Of a stretch of DNA of 64,000 bases, positions 1-11,420 are shown piece by piece. Source of the DNA: Epiperipatus broadwayi (Eukaryota > Onychophora > Udeonychophora > Euonychophora > Peripatidae). Numbering within the stretch: the first letter of the stretch is position 1; each line of letters begins with the position of its first letter. The translations under genes and the position numbers were made by a program. The stretch lies in NCBI GenBank assembly GCA_028023455.1, contig JAQFVV010006272.1:4627127-4691126 (forward strand), written 5' to 3'. The notes beneath the pieces are model-generated. The model was not told the origin of the DNA and searched no databases. It was given only the letters and a program-made list of their open reading frames with translations.

Positions 1-1516
1 TCTAAAGTAAGGTAAATATATTCTAGATATCCATAATTATTATAGTTTAAAACTACTTTAATGATCTTCTTAAAAATGTTATTTTAATTAGCACATAGTT
101 AAAATTTTTGTTATTTTTAAAAATTTAGCATGACAAAGAATATAATTGTTATTAACATCATAGCAACAGCGCACTATAAAGTTATAATTAGTTTAGGATA
201 ATGTCTTAATAAGTTATTCATAAATTTAAGCATTATTCTTATATCCATAATATTAGCACAATACTTTTCATTTTAATTCAAATATTAGTGCAGATAAATT
301 GATAATTGATAGTAGTTTAAAAATAATGTAAATTTTACCTATGTGAATTTTCTGATGTTAGCAAATCCATGTTACAATTTGATGTTTTTTTTCTTTAATA
401 AATCAAGTTGTTAAAGTTTCGTCATTGTATATATTTTAATGGATATATTGTAATGAAATGAATGGACCACTTTGGAAGAGGCCCAGCAGATTGCTCTTTA
501 GCCTTTCTTTTTTTTTAAAACTGCAATCAACTGAATAGGTTAACAAGTTCCTTAATTATTTAGTTAGATGATTAATAATTAATGAACATGTGATAAGTTA
601 TTTTTACAAACTAAATCATGTGATCTTAAAAAAATCAATGATTAACAACTTTAGGGCATTATTAATTAATAATTAATATGATCTTAATTAGTTGTCCAGT
701 CATATATTCCAATAATAGATTTTTTTTAAACTGCCTGGATTTCTAGACATAATAAATTAATATTACATTTAAAATATACAATTTTTCAATAAATTAAAAT
801 ATTACAAAAAATGATAAATTAATCAAATATTTTAAGAAGTTTTCAAAATTTAAATATAATATTTTAGAAAATAATACATTTTTAACAATATTATAGTTCA
901 GATATTATTAAATATTGACTCCTTTAAGCAATGAACTTTAATTGTAATCAATTTCTTTTAAACTTTCCCCTCAGTCAAAATAACCATTATACATGCATGC
1001 CCCCCACTTGTAAGATTTAATATGTTAATTAGAAGTGTTTAAACAAACTGTAATAACTACTTGAATTATAAAATACTATTGAAATATCAAATTATTTAAA
1101 ATGTTTGTTTTAAAGTACTTACTTTGCTTTTTTTAAAAACTACATTTGGTGTCTAATTGTATTTTAAACTAAGAGTAAATTATACATTAATAGGAATGCA
1201 AAATCTAGGAATTTAACACATATAAAGTTACTAAGTTAATTTGACTGATATTTTAAAATTAATTAACTTTATTTTTATTTAAATCTATCTAAAGAAATTG
1301 ATCTATAACAACAGTTCTATAACCAAATTTAAAATTTCAAACTATTCTCTATGTTTGACACATAAATTCATTTATTGAAAGAATATAATATGTAAATTAT
1401 ATATATCCGCATTACACACACACATGATTCTCTAAGCAAATCTTATTATTACAATACATATAAAAATTAAATACTGTTAATGCTATACTAGTAATTATAA
1501 ATAAAATAGAAATTCA
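1..1516. other. AT-rich DNA, no gene seen
   Basis: Homopolymer-rich AT sequence with stops in all frames. I see no coding signal, RNA gene or repeat arm before the inverted arm that starts near 1517. Confidence 0.6.
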
Positions 1517-2727
1517 TATAACATTACAATTCTAGCCAAAAACAACATCTTACTAAAATTCTTCCACAACCATGGTTTCATCTATTAACAAATAGATTTT
1601 GTCAAATGAAATTCAACTAAACATGCAACATATATACAAAACAAAATAGCCTTCCCATTATTCACTTCAAAAACCAACTTCCGTTAATACAAAAGTTTTC
1701 ATTAGATTGATGGCCTCAGATTCAAAAAATTTTATCATCAATGTTTCTTTTACTCTTCTTTTCAATTTGTTTTTTCTAAAAGATAACCTCTGCATTGTAA
1801 AATAATATTTTATGATCTATATTCAGTTCATGAATATACAATGCTGAGTTATGATATCTATTCTTAACTCTACTCTTGTGAATGTCAACTCTTTCATTAA
1901 GACTTAATTTACTCTGACCTATATAAATTTTATGACTTTCTTTATTAAATTTTTGCTATAACAATAAAAGGCTTAAAAATTTTAAAATAATAGGTATATT
2001 CAGAGGATTCAGTTTGCTTCTGACTATAATGAGTTAGAATATAATCATGATTTTATTAGGAATATTATATTGAATAAAAAATATCTATGTATGAATTTGT
2101 TAATAATAAAGATTTAATTGTTAATGAGAATAAAGAGTTTATTTCTTTGCTATGTAAATCATCAATTAGAAAATTGATTTATAAGAATAGTTTTTTTTAT
2201 TGGGTGGTATAAAAGTGGTCTGGAAGGAAGACCTAAGTTTAAATTCATTTATAAATTGTTCAAAACAGTAATTGATTGCAAATCTACTCCTGGTGTAGTT
2301 CATAAGATTCCTTGAAGTTATCATAAAATTTATATAGGTCAGAGTAAATTAAGTCTTAATGAAAGAGTTAAAGTTCACAAGAATAAAGTTAAAAATAAAT
2401 ATCATAACTTAGCTTTGTATCTTCATGAAATGAATACAGATCATAAAATACTATTTGACAATGCAAAAGTGAATTGAAAAGAAGAGTAAAGGATATATTG
2501 ATGATATAAAAAATTTCATCTAAAGCCATCAATCTCATGAAGACATCTTTTGATGTTGAAGGAAATTTGTTTTGAATTGAAAGATGAGAAGGCTATAGTT
2601 TTTTGTATATATCCGTTATATGTTTAGTTGAATTTCATTTGACAAGATCTATTTGTTAATAGATGAAACCATGATTGTGGAAGAATTTTAGTAAAATTTT
2701 GTTTTTCGCTAGTATTGTAATGTTATA
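1517..2727 (+). mobile_element. Penelope-like element fragment with inverted arms (PLE1)
   Basis: Two arms of about 410 bp are reverse complements of each other (about 1517-1936 and 2320-2727). They enclose about 380 bp that reads on the plus strand as the end of a Penelope-type protein. The right arm carries the GIY-YIG endonuclease coding sequence and the left arm is a partial copy in opposite orientation. Penelope-like elements are known to integrate with partial flanking copies in tandem or inverted order, so the layout fits. The interior (about 1985-2150) reads as a weak match to the RT thumb/linker region (SDYNELEY, then IRNIILN). The 5' two thirds, including the RT core, is absent. Alternative: two independent insertions in opposite orientation. 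Confidence 0.65.
2196..2477 (+). pseudogene. GIY-YIG endonuclease domain of a Penelope-like retroelement (decayed)
   Basis: This domain nicks target DNA during retrotransposition of Penelope-like elements. The plus frame contains the hallmark order: a GVVHKIP segment, then KIYIGQ, an Arg eight residues after the Gln (NERVKVH), and a downstream H...H segment (LYLHEMNTDHKI). One in-frame TGA at 2313-2315 falls where families normally carry the Cys after KIP, so this copy is dead. The reading ends at a TGA at 2475-2477. Nothing upstream encodes an intact RT. Family assignment rests on the motif order, read by eye. Confidence 0.65.
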
Positions 2728-2794
2728 TATATATATATATAGTCAGATGCAAATATTGTAATGTTATATATATATATATATAGTCAGATGCAAA
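2713..2794 (+). repeat. 41 bp tandem duplication
   Basis: Two adjacent identical 41 bp units (2713-2753 and 2754-2794), each with TATTGTAATG, a (TA)n run and AGTCAGATGCAAA. They start at the outer edge of the Penelope-like arm. A similar arm-edge duplication occurs in the fold-back element at 46113. Confidence 0.8.
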
Positions 2795-2943
2795 TCTTAG
2801 CCACTTCTGGAATAGAATATAAATTAATTCTTTGTAAATGTTTATCGTATTTTTTCCTAGCCAATGAGTCAGTTTAAATACATAGCTTTAGCATAAGATA
2901 TTAAGTCTGCTTACATATGATGTTTGTAAATAAGATGTGTGTG

Positions 2944-3143
2944 TAAATGGCTTTGTGGTATAGTAATGACACTTGTATCTATCAAACCCATGATCTAGAT
3001 TTGAATCTGTAAGAATAAAACTTTTTTAGGTATCCAGTCAGGCTATGATTTTTTGTACTTTCAGATAATTGGTCTATAGGCAATTACTTTAATTAATTGG
3101 TAAATAAGTAGCTATTCATTTTTAGCTAGAAAAAAAAAAAAGC
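2944..3143 (+). mobile_element. tRNA-derived SINE, family 2, copy a
   Basis: The head resembles a tRNA: an A-box-like TGGTATAGTAATGAC at 2956-2970 and a degenerate B-box GATTTGAATC near 2998. A body follows that aligns by eye with 28310-28440 and with the reverse complement of 23570-23700 (shared TATAGGCAA and TTGGTAA...TTTAGCTA blocks). It ends in an A run. The three copies define a dispersed family. Confidence 0.6.
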
Positions 3144-3760
3144 AAGAGATGAAAATTGCTCAAACTATCACTTTTTAAAAACTGGCAAGATTAGAGAAAA
3201 ATATTTTCTTTTAACTGTTTTTCTATGGGTGCAGAGAAATGGTTAATTAATGGAGAAGTTTTTGAACTTTTGTATTTAAATAATATTTTACTATATCTAT
3301 ATATATTTAAAAAGAAAAAAAAATATTTAAATCTCGCTATCCATTTATAAATTATCGTAATAGAGAATAAAAATAAAAAGTTCAATGCTATAAATATAAA
3401 TAAAGAAATGTTAAAAGCATTGATCGAAATATATACTGTTCCAGGCTCTTAGCAATTTTTTTTAATGCTTTTAATATTTATTTAGGTTTAAAGCATATGT
3501 TCGATTTCTTATCTATCTCTTTTATTTTGCATATATATATATCAACTAAATTATACAGGTAAACTTCCAAAATAGGTAAACAATTTTTTAAGACAGCGTT
3601 AACAAGAGATCCAGAACAATCCAAGCAGGTGTTGAAGTGATATAATGCTTGGATTGACCATTGATTTGCACTCTGATTCCCTTGGCTTAGTGTTACACAC
3701 ATATGTAAAATAATTTTGTGCATTAATATAAATGCATTTTACACAGAATGAAATTTTATA
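3144..3760. other. AT-rich DNA, no gene seen
   Basis: Short minus-strand open frames of 64 and 81 codons occur here, but their composition is that of random AT-rich sequence with no motif. I treat them as chance. Confidence 0.55.
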
Positions 3761-3925
3761 AAATACTTTTTATATTTATTTAAAATTTAAAATAATCAAT
3801 TTAAAACAAAATTGAAATAGACAATTTACTATAAATAAAAAATTTATTTGGTATATCAAAGTGGCTTTCATCCTTTATTGAACTGTATCAAGATATTTCT
3901 TTTTTACAAAAATCATATGATGTGA
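3761..3925 (+). repeat. Left arm of a ~150 bp inverted repeat bounding the 3.9-10 kb nest
   Basis: The reverse complement of 9968-10112 aligns along this stretch; the core AAAATAATCAATTT and AAAACAAAATTGAAA is nearly identical. It lies directly outside LINE-B copy 1. It may be the terminal repeat of an older DNA element that took in the insertions, or two opposite copies of one short repeat. Confidence 0.55.
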
Positions 3926-5081
3926 TGATGAGATGTGATGTGATGTCCTGTAGCTTCTCCTTAAACGAAGTCAAGAATCTCTTAGCAATTATGCCCAGAG
4001 AAACCTGTTAGCCACTTTATTTTCCATTCCCCAGTCTAATTTTTCCCATATTCTGCTCCATCCCATTTCCATAACATAATCTTTGACAACTCTATGTCCT
4101 TTATATCTAAATCCCCCTTATCTTTTCCCAAACCCAGCATAAAAACCAATAATCCACTTTCTGTATAATCACTTTTTTATATATTTATTCTTCCATAACT
4201 TCATTATTTGTATCCTTTCTGCTTTCAAGCATTTACATTCAATTAACAGATGCCTAATATTTTCTATTCCTTCTTTACATAATTTACAGACTAAATCACC
4301 CATATTTTCCATTTACATGTATATTCTCTTGTTGCTAAAGATCCAGTTCGAGCCTTAAACAATAAACTACTTTCCTTACTATTATCATATATTAACTCAC
4401 ACCCAATGTTCTGTTTATTTCTATATATATTTAAACTCTTTTTACTCTCCATACTAGTTCTCCATCTCTTTAACTCTCTATTCTTTATTAATAAATCTAT
4501 TCTTTTATCCCATTCCTTACTACTATAACACTCAACAATCATCCTAACCCAATCATCCCATTTTTGTACAAATATACTGATATAAATTCTTTATCCAAAT
4601 CTTTTCCATACCACATTACCTTCCTCACCCATCTTGTTGCCTGCCCTTTACTCATAACCCAATTAAATACTATTTTGGCTATTCTTTTATTATCCATAAA
4701 CTGCAATCTACTAAACATTTTCATTTTATTTTTGCATCTGTCATATGAAAACTTGACCATCCCATTTCTCCTTGAATTGCCTCCCATGCTGTCCATACTT
4801 CTGCATCCTATGCATGTCTTCCTACTTCCCTTTGAACTTTTTCTAAGTAATTTAATACCCCTTTACTAACACATAATACATCATTACCATATGTCAACCC
4901 TGCTACTGCAACTCCCTTCCACATAATTCTAGCTACATCATATTTATTATATGAAAACACTGATAATTTCTTTATCAATCCCTTTCTTTTTTTTGCTTCA
5001 TTTATCAATTTTTTCTCCTATTCATCCAAATAATTTTTCTGATTACTTAAAATAATTCCCAAATAACTATATCTATTCACC
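3926..5081 (-). mobile_element. LINE-B copy 1, 3' half (C-terminal region and tail)
   Basis: Minus-strand non-LTR retrotransposon, homologous along its length to 17746-18900. The 3' end is a (TGATG)n microsatellite at 3926-3955. Broken frames at 4291-5008 encode the region downstream of the RT, readable as blocks such as AGLTYGNDVLC and FSRLQFMDNKRIAKIVF. The element is interrupted at about 5081 by the RTE element and resumes at 8373. Copy 1 and copy 2 differ by many substitutions and indels, so both are old. Confidence 0.75.
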
Positions 5082-5136
5082 ATCATCATCATCATCAACC
5101 ATTATCAATCCACTGCAGAATGAATACCTCTCCAAG

Positions 5137-7926
5137 TTAAATCCATCTTCTCTGATCTTTAGCTTCTCTTCTCCACATCATCCCTGCACACTTTCTTATT
5201 TCATCCATACATCTCACATGTGGTCTCTTTCTGGTTCTTTTACAATCTCTTGGAATCCAGTTTAAAATTTCAATTGTCCATCTATTATCATCTCTTCTAG
5301 CAATATGTCCAGCCCAACTCCACTTCAATCTTTTAATTTTTTCAATGTCAGTAACACCTGTTTGTTCTCTTACCCATACATTGCGCTTATGATCTCTTCT
5401 TGTTACTCCCAACATACATCTCTCCATACTTCTGTGAGTAGTCTGAAGTATCTATATTGCTATTCTATTAAGTGTCCAAGTCTCAGATCCATAAGTAAGA
5501 ACTGGTAAAACACATTTGTTAAAAATGTTCCTTTTCAAACCCATAGGCATATTTCCTTTTAGTATCAAGTTATTTCTATCAAAAGCACTCCAAACAAATT
5601 TAATTCTATGATTAATTTCTTCCATTTATGTTTCCATCTGTATTAATAATCTGACCAAGGTATTTGTAACTGTCAACTTCTTCTAATTCATCATAATCAA
5701 TCTTTATTTTTATATTTTGAGCAAATCGATTAAACATTTATCTTTAGTCCTACTTTCCTACTTTCATCTGATAACTCCTGGAACATTTCCTGCAGCTCTG
5801 AAGCATTATTTGCAAAAACAACTACATCATCTATTAAATCTAAATGACTTAAATAATCTCCATTTACTTTCACTCCTTTAGTTTCCCATTTTAATCCACA
5901 AAATACTTCTTGCAGCACTGCTGTGAAAAGTTTTGGAGATATGGAGTCACCTTGTCTTACACCTTTCTCAATGTTCCCAGTATCATTATGTAATCTAATT
6001 GTTGCGGTTGCATTTTTATAAATATTCTTTAAAATATGACAATATCCTGGATCTATACCTTGATGATCCAATGCATTAATCACTGAAGAAATGTTTATAG
6101 AATCAAATGCCTTTTCATAATCTACAAATCCAAAACATAATGACAACTCATATTCATTTGTCCTTTCTATAACTTTTCTTAATATCTGGATATGATCTAC
6201 TGTACTAAAACTACTTTTAAATCCAGCTTGTTCTCTTAGTTGGTGGAAATCCAATGTTCTCTGCAGACGAGTTGTAATTATCTTGGTAAAAATTTTATAT
6301 AAAACTGATAAAAGGCTGATAGGTCTGTAATTTCTAGTATCTTCTTTATCACCTTTTCAAAATATTAATATTATTACTGCATTCTTCCAATCATCCAGTA
6401 CATCTTTATCATTCAGACATTTGGTATATAACTTTTCTAAAAAAAATTATATTTCTTCACCTGCTTTTTTTAATATATCAATTATAATTCCATCAGTACC
6501 TGGAGCCTTTTCTTTCTTCATACATTTAGTTTCATGTCTCACTTCTTCATTTAAAATTCTGGCCAATTCGGAAGATGTAATAGATATAGGAGGTACTTGT
6601 TCGTTATTACTATATAATTCTTGATAAAAATCTTTTACCAATTTCATGATGTCTTCTCTCTTTTTAATAATAATTTCATCTTTTCTTCTTATTGCAGATA
6701 TAAATTTCTTACCAATACCAAAATATTGTTTTACATTCTTGAGACTTTTATTTTCTTCTACAGCTTTCCTTGCTAGTTCACAGTTATACTTTCTTATATC
6801 ATTTTCAACTCTTTTCTGCACCATTTTACAAAATTCGAGATATTCAATTCTTTTTAATGCATCATTTTTGTATATCTTCATATTCCTTCTTTTCTTCATA
6901 AATTCTCTAGTCTCAGTAGAAATTTTATTGGTCAATTGCTGCTTTTTTCTACCAGCTATCTTTGTTGCCATTTTAAAAAGTGTGTCAGTTATTTTCATAT
7001 TAATTTCATTCAAATCTGAATCATGTTCAAAATCTACTAATATTTGAAACCAGTTTGTAAGTTCTAATTTAAATTCATTAGAATGTTTCTGAAGATTAAG
7101 AATATCAACTGTAAATATTGTTTTTCTTAATAATTTTTGTCTCTCTAGTTTTAAATTAACACATATATTACACCTTAATAATCGATGATCACTTCCTGTG
7201 TTAAATTTATTAAGAACATTACAATCTTGAAATATGTATTTTCTGTTAGTCAAAATATAATCCAATTCTGCTGTACCTTCATTTGGATGCTTCCATGTCC
7301 ATTTCCTTTTAACATTTTTCTCAAAAAAATAATTCATAATATAAAGTTTTTCTTTTTCTGCAAACTCCACAAGTCTATGCCCTCTCTCATTTCTATTACC
7401 ATAACCAAAATTACCTACAGCACTTTCATGTTTCATTTGTTTACCAATTCTAGCATTAAAGTCTCCCATAACAATTTTAAAATGTTGTTTACTTTGATCA
7501 AAAGCCTTTTGTACATCCATATAAAAATCTACTACTTGATCACTATGAGAACTTGTTGGGGCATAAACCTGAATTATCTGCATTTGGTATCTGTTATTAA
7601 GTTGTATAACTAATCTTGCTACTCTGTCCGATACAACATCAATCTCCATAATATTGTTCTTCCACTTTTTATTTATACTGAATCCTACTCCACTTGTATT
7701 TCCAATATTTGTGCCTATCTACTCCACTTGTATTTCCAATATTTGTGCCTTTATAGTAGAGTATATGTCCACTTTTTAAATCAATTGTCTCTTCATCTTT
7801 TCTTCTAACTTCACAAAGTCCAATAATGTCCCATTTAATATAAGACACTTCTTCTAATTCTTGCAAACTTCCTTCACTTGATAGTGATCTGCAGTTGTAA
7901 GTACCTAAATAAAAATTCATCATCAA
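5137..7926 (-). pseudogene. Endonuclease/reverse transcriptase of RTE LINE (broken copy)
   Basis: The protein would nick target DNA and reverse-transcribe the element RNA there. N-terminal endonuclease motifs are visible: [46 protein letters not shown] motifs follow: [37 protein letters not shown]. The catalytic box reads LIDD instead of FADD. Breaks: a 38 bp tandem duplication near 7690-7740 disrupts the endonuclease; in-frame stops occur near 6447 and 6355; a 20 bp deletion between AATGTT repeats near 5733 shifts the frame after KINV. The C-terminal zinc-finger-less tail (MERCMLGVTRRD to REAKDQRRWI) is in another frame at 5137-5427. The copy is not functional. Confidence 0.85.
7690..7746 (-). 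repeat. Tandem duplication inside the RTE endonuclease frame
   Basis: The segment CCACTTGTATTTCCAATATT occurs twice in succession, about 38 bp apart, followed each time by TGTGCCT. The plus-strand RTE copy has it once, so the duplication arose in this copy and it breaks the reading frame. Confidence 0.75.
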
Positions 7927-8372
7927 ATGGCAGCCTGGATCTGCAATTAGGGGATTCTTAGCACCCTTCAGCCATCAACCACTGCCTTGGTTGGTGACTT
8001 TACAGCCTCCTGGGAATAAGGGCCATGCTTTATTTTTGTCTGTCATAATTGTATATATGTATTGAAAAAATATTTATCATTTATACAAACATTCATTCTG
8101 CCTTATAAGGCACTGAGAAGAAAGACCATGGTGTTTCTTGATTTTAAACTCAGAGGTAAAAAGCCAATAAACTCACCATGCTGGCTAATGTGTGTTGGTG
8201 ATCAGTCCATACATGTTTGTATACTATATGAATAATCACATAGTAATAACAGCTGCAACAACAAGAATGTATGGAGTGGACATTAGGAATTTGCCCTGCT
8301 CAGTTCCTTTAAGGCCTCCAAGAGGAATCAAAGCGTCTCCTTTCAATTAATAGCAAACTCTTTTCTGCAGCC

Positions 8373-9122
8373 CCAATAAAAATTCTACATCTTCTCTTTA
8401 CCCAGTATTAACCATCATTATATTTGATTTTTCTTTACTAAATTTAATCCCCATCTCTTTACCCACCTTGTACTAGTCCTCAGCATAACTTTTATATTTT
8501 CTTTTCTTTCTGCACACAAAAATATATCACCCACAAAAAAAGACCTGACAAAATATATACTCCATTACTGCCTATTAACAGTATCTCTATCCCTCTTCCT
8601 AATCTTTCTATTGCTCTTTCCATTTCAGTCAAATACAACACAAACAAAATAGATAACATAGGGCATCCTTGCCTTAATCCCACCCCATTTTTAACTTTAA
8701 CTGATTCTATATTCCCTAATTGATATATATAATAATTATTTTCATATAATTTCTTAATAATATCCATTAAAACTTTATCCATTCCCAAATTTGCTAAACT
8801 TATCCATAATCTATTTCTATTTATTCTATCTTATGCCTTCTCTATATCTATAAAACTCATATATAACTGTTTAGAAAAAAAATTCCTATTCATATCCATA
8901 AGTTGTGTAACTACAAATAAACTGTCTCCTATACACCTATCTCATCTAAAACCTCCTTGCATTTTCCCCACTACATTATTCCCTTCCATCCATTTTAAAA
9001 CTCTTCTAGCCACTATATATGAGAAAACTTTATATAAAACTGATGTTACTGCTATCGATCTATAATTATTTAACTTTCTATGATCTTTACCCTTTTTTTT
9101 AAATAATAATCTTACTCCTGTA
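8373..9122 (-). pseudogene. LINE-B copy 1, 5' part: decayed reverse transcriptase
   Basis: Minus-strand RT remnant. At its upstream end are LLFKKKGKDHRKLNNYRSIAV-type and VLYKVFSYIVARRVLKW-type blocks. Then come QGGFR, a degraded FIDIEKA stretch, and GLRQGCPMLSILF with VLYLTEMERAIERLG. The catalytic box is altered: in the best frame near 8540 it reads FVGD instead of an FADD-type motif. Homologous to 18950-19640 of copy 2. The 5' end stops at about 9122, where Penelope-like sequence begins; nothing past 9967 continues it, so it is truncated. The RT is dead. Confidence 0.75.
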
Positions 9123-9967
9123 TTACTGCAACTCGGACCCAATGGACATTATTTACATTACATTACAACAAATATAATTAGTGAAATACATATATGTACA
9201 TAAAAATGATTAAACTTATTACAACCTTTTTTTAAATATATATATTTACAAAACAATCTTAAAAAAAATATTTTAAATTATACTTCTAAAGTTTCCAATA
9301 ATCCAACAATGTCCATTTCCCTCCAAATTGGGTTAATCATGTTTACACATTCATTTCATTTTTCTTGATATACAAAGTTTCATAACATTTTATTTTCTTG
9401 TAATTTTTAACATACTTATTACCTGAATATTTTTTATACAAGTCATTGTGTGTCCAATATCCAAAAAAATGTAAATATGGTCCTGATCTTATATCCTTTC
9501 TGTTAATTGTTCTATTATGCTCCTTACCTCTTTCAATGGCAATCTTTCCTGTTTGACTTATATATATTTGCAAAATTCACAAATTATTTTATAAACTAGC
9601 CTATCCTAATTTTAATATTACCCATCTTTTTTGCATAATAAATCATTTCCCTAAAGATTTATTATTTTTCCATCCTATTTTAATATCATTATCTTTTTTT
9701 TTTCTTTTATCAATGTCTTTCTATTTACATACACGTCTTATACTCTCTTTTTTATTATTATTATTATTTTTAAATGGACATTGTTAGATTATTGGAAACT
9801 TTAGAGTTATAATTTAAAATATTTTTTAGATTGTTTTGTATATATATATTTAAAAAATGAATTATAACAAGTTTAATTCATTCTCGTGTATATGTATGTA
9901 TTTTACTAATTATATTTATTGTAATATAAATGATGACCATTGGGTGGAGTTGCATTAAAATAGCTGG
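9123..9967 (-). mobile_element. Penelope-like element fragment with inverted arms (PLE2)
   Basis: Arms of about 190-200 bp (9123-9330 and 9777-9967) are reverse complements; shared landmarks are CCATTGGG, GTCCATT/AATGGACA and the block around TTTCCAATAATC. They enclose about 450 bp whose minus strand encodes a GIY-YIG fragment. The geometry is the same as PLE1 at 1517-2727, but the arm sequence differs, so this is a different family. It abuts the truncated end of LINE-B copy 1. Confidence 0.6.
9343..9615 (-). pseudogene. GIY-YIG endonuclease fragment, Penelope-like (decayed)
   Basis: On the minus strand, LVYKIICEFCKY (about 9607-9572) is followed after a one-base frame change by YISQTGK, then an Arg (IERGKEH), then a His-containing tail. 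This matches the KI.C..C...YIG.TG order of Penelope-type endonucleases. The Gly of YIG is Ser here. The tail runs to ETLYIKKNEMNV and stops. The frameshift and the altered YIG indicate a dead copy. Confidence 0.6.
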
Positions 9968-10112
9968 GCAAGTGATTTCGTAAAAAAAAAAAAAAACAGC
10001 TTGATAAGATTGCAATAAGAAATGAAATCGGTAAATAAATTTTTTACTTATAGTGAGATGTATGTTTCAATTTTGTTTCAAATTGATTATTTTAAACTTT
10101 ACATATAAAAGG
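9968..10112 (-). repeat. Right arm of the ~150 bp inverted repeat
   Basis: Reverse complement of 3761-3925; the match runs from the TTTTATAT block through AAAATAATCAATTTG to the T-run and ACGAAATCA. It closes the nest that holds LINE-B copy 1, RTE and PLE2. Confidence 0.55.
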
Positions 10113-10767
10113 CAACATTATGGACAATTTTTAACATTGAAATTTGTATCATAAATAATATATTTATATTTCAACTCATCTTACAATCATCTATGCATTC
10201 ATTGTCAATTATATATTTTAATAAATGATTGTCAATAATCTTTTATCAAATATAAAATTATTATCTCTTTAATATCTCAGATATAGTCTAATTTTTTTTT
10301 TCAAGTATATATTGTTTTTTTTTATATATATTATTAATGATCCTATCTTCTTTAATCAACGTTTAACTTCATTCGCATTTTTGTCTATGCACTAGAAAAA
10401 CAATGATACTAATAAATAGGAACAATAAAAAAAAAGGGCATTTGGAATTTGTGTATTGAAGAAATACTGGTTCAATAAAAATGTATCTTATGAATTATTT
10501 GGTATCTGTAATTGTATATTTGAAGTGTGAAAATAATAGATTGTGGTTTAATATATATACTACATATAGTATACAATGGGTGTATTTTATCACATAGAAT
10601 GTTCAATAACTAATAAAAAAAAAGATATATGTTTTAAAACTAGTTAATTGTGAAGCAGATATAATTTTAACTTTGTAAGATAAAGTTGAAAATGCACTAG
10701 TCTTGTTTTGCTTTTACACTGTTTATCTTATCTACATAGTAGCAACTTTTTTCATACTATAAGGTCA
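10113..10767. other. AT-rich DNA, no gene seen
   Basis: Low-complexity AT sequence with no open frame, repeat arm or RNA-like structure that I can support. Confidence 0.55.
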
Positions 10768-10975
10768 CTTAGTAAAAGTCATAATGATCAGTGGATTCTA
10801 GAAGGTTATTAGAGCATCAAACTCCCTATCTAGTGCTTACCCATACAATATTCCAGACTAGATTCTAGCTTATGGCTTTCATCAGTAAGTAGCACTCAAT
10901 ATTGGATGACTAGGCATTTGATAGGGCTTTTTATGCCCTAACCTAATATCCATTGATTATTATGACTTTCACTAG
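10768..10975 (-). mobile_element. Fold-back MITE, copy 1
   Basis: Terminal arms of about 40 bp (10768-10808 and 10940-10975) are imperfect reverse complements; the core is AGTCATAATnATCAnTGGAT. The reverse complement of the whole unit aligns with 46200-46310, sharing GCCATAAGC, CTAGTCTG, GCACTAGAT and TTTATGC. Two diverged, opposite copies indicate a mobile non-coding family rather than a one-off palindrome. Confidence 0.6.
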
Positions 10976-11420
10976 ATATCAATATTGTGTGAAGAAAGTT
11001 GTTGTCATGTTAATAGATTATGTAAGCATAAAAAATTATTGTATCATATGATATTATCTTATCTGTTAATATATTATATACTGCTGCTTAAAAATGTAAA
11101 TATGTTTGCTGTGGAATTAGAATTAGAAGAATTTTTGTGGGTACACTCTTATAGACACAAACTACATGTTATAGACACAGTTTATGTAGAAATATTATTG
11201 ATTGCATGAGAGATTCATGAATGATGAGGCTCTATACCAACTCAAGTGACTTAAGATATTAAAATAAAAATAAAAAGTAAAGGGAATGAAAGAAAAAGAG
11301 AACAAAGATAATAAAGACTGTGTATATCAGAAGCAATAGGCAATTTCCAATGATAAAGAAATTGTTTATTGGTTATTCAAGTGAATTCTGATATCTAAAA
11401 GACATTTCACTATCATCATT
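10976..11420. other. AT-rich DNA between MITE and RTE element
   Basis: A 74-codon open frame near 10985-11209 has no recognisable motif and starts in AT-rich DNA. I do not call a gene. Confidence 0.5.

Larger units (their letters stand above)
5082..8372 (-). mobile_element. RTE-type LINE, full-length, minus strand
   Basis: This copy matches the plus-strand element at 11421-14705 from the same 5' terminus (GGCTGCAGAA, here at 8372) to the same (ATGATG)n 3' tail. Both are therefore full-length, about 3.29 kb. Gene order on the minus strand is an APE-like endonuclease, then RT, in one frame. About 340 bp of 5' leader precede the coding region. It has inserted inside LINE-B copy 1, whose sequence resumes on each side. 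Assignment to the RTE group rests on the single-ORF layout, the microsatellite tail and the C-terminal WAGHIARR block. Confidence 0.85.
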
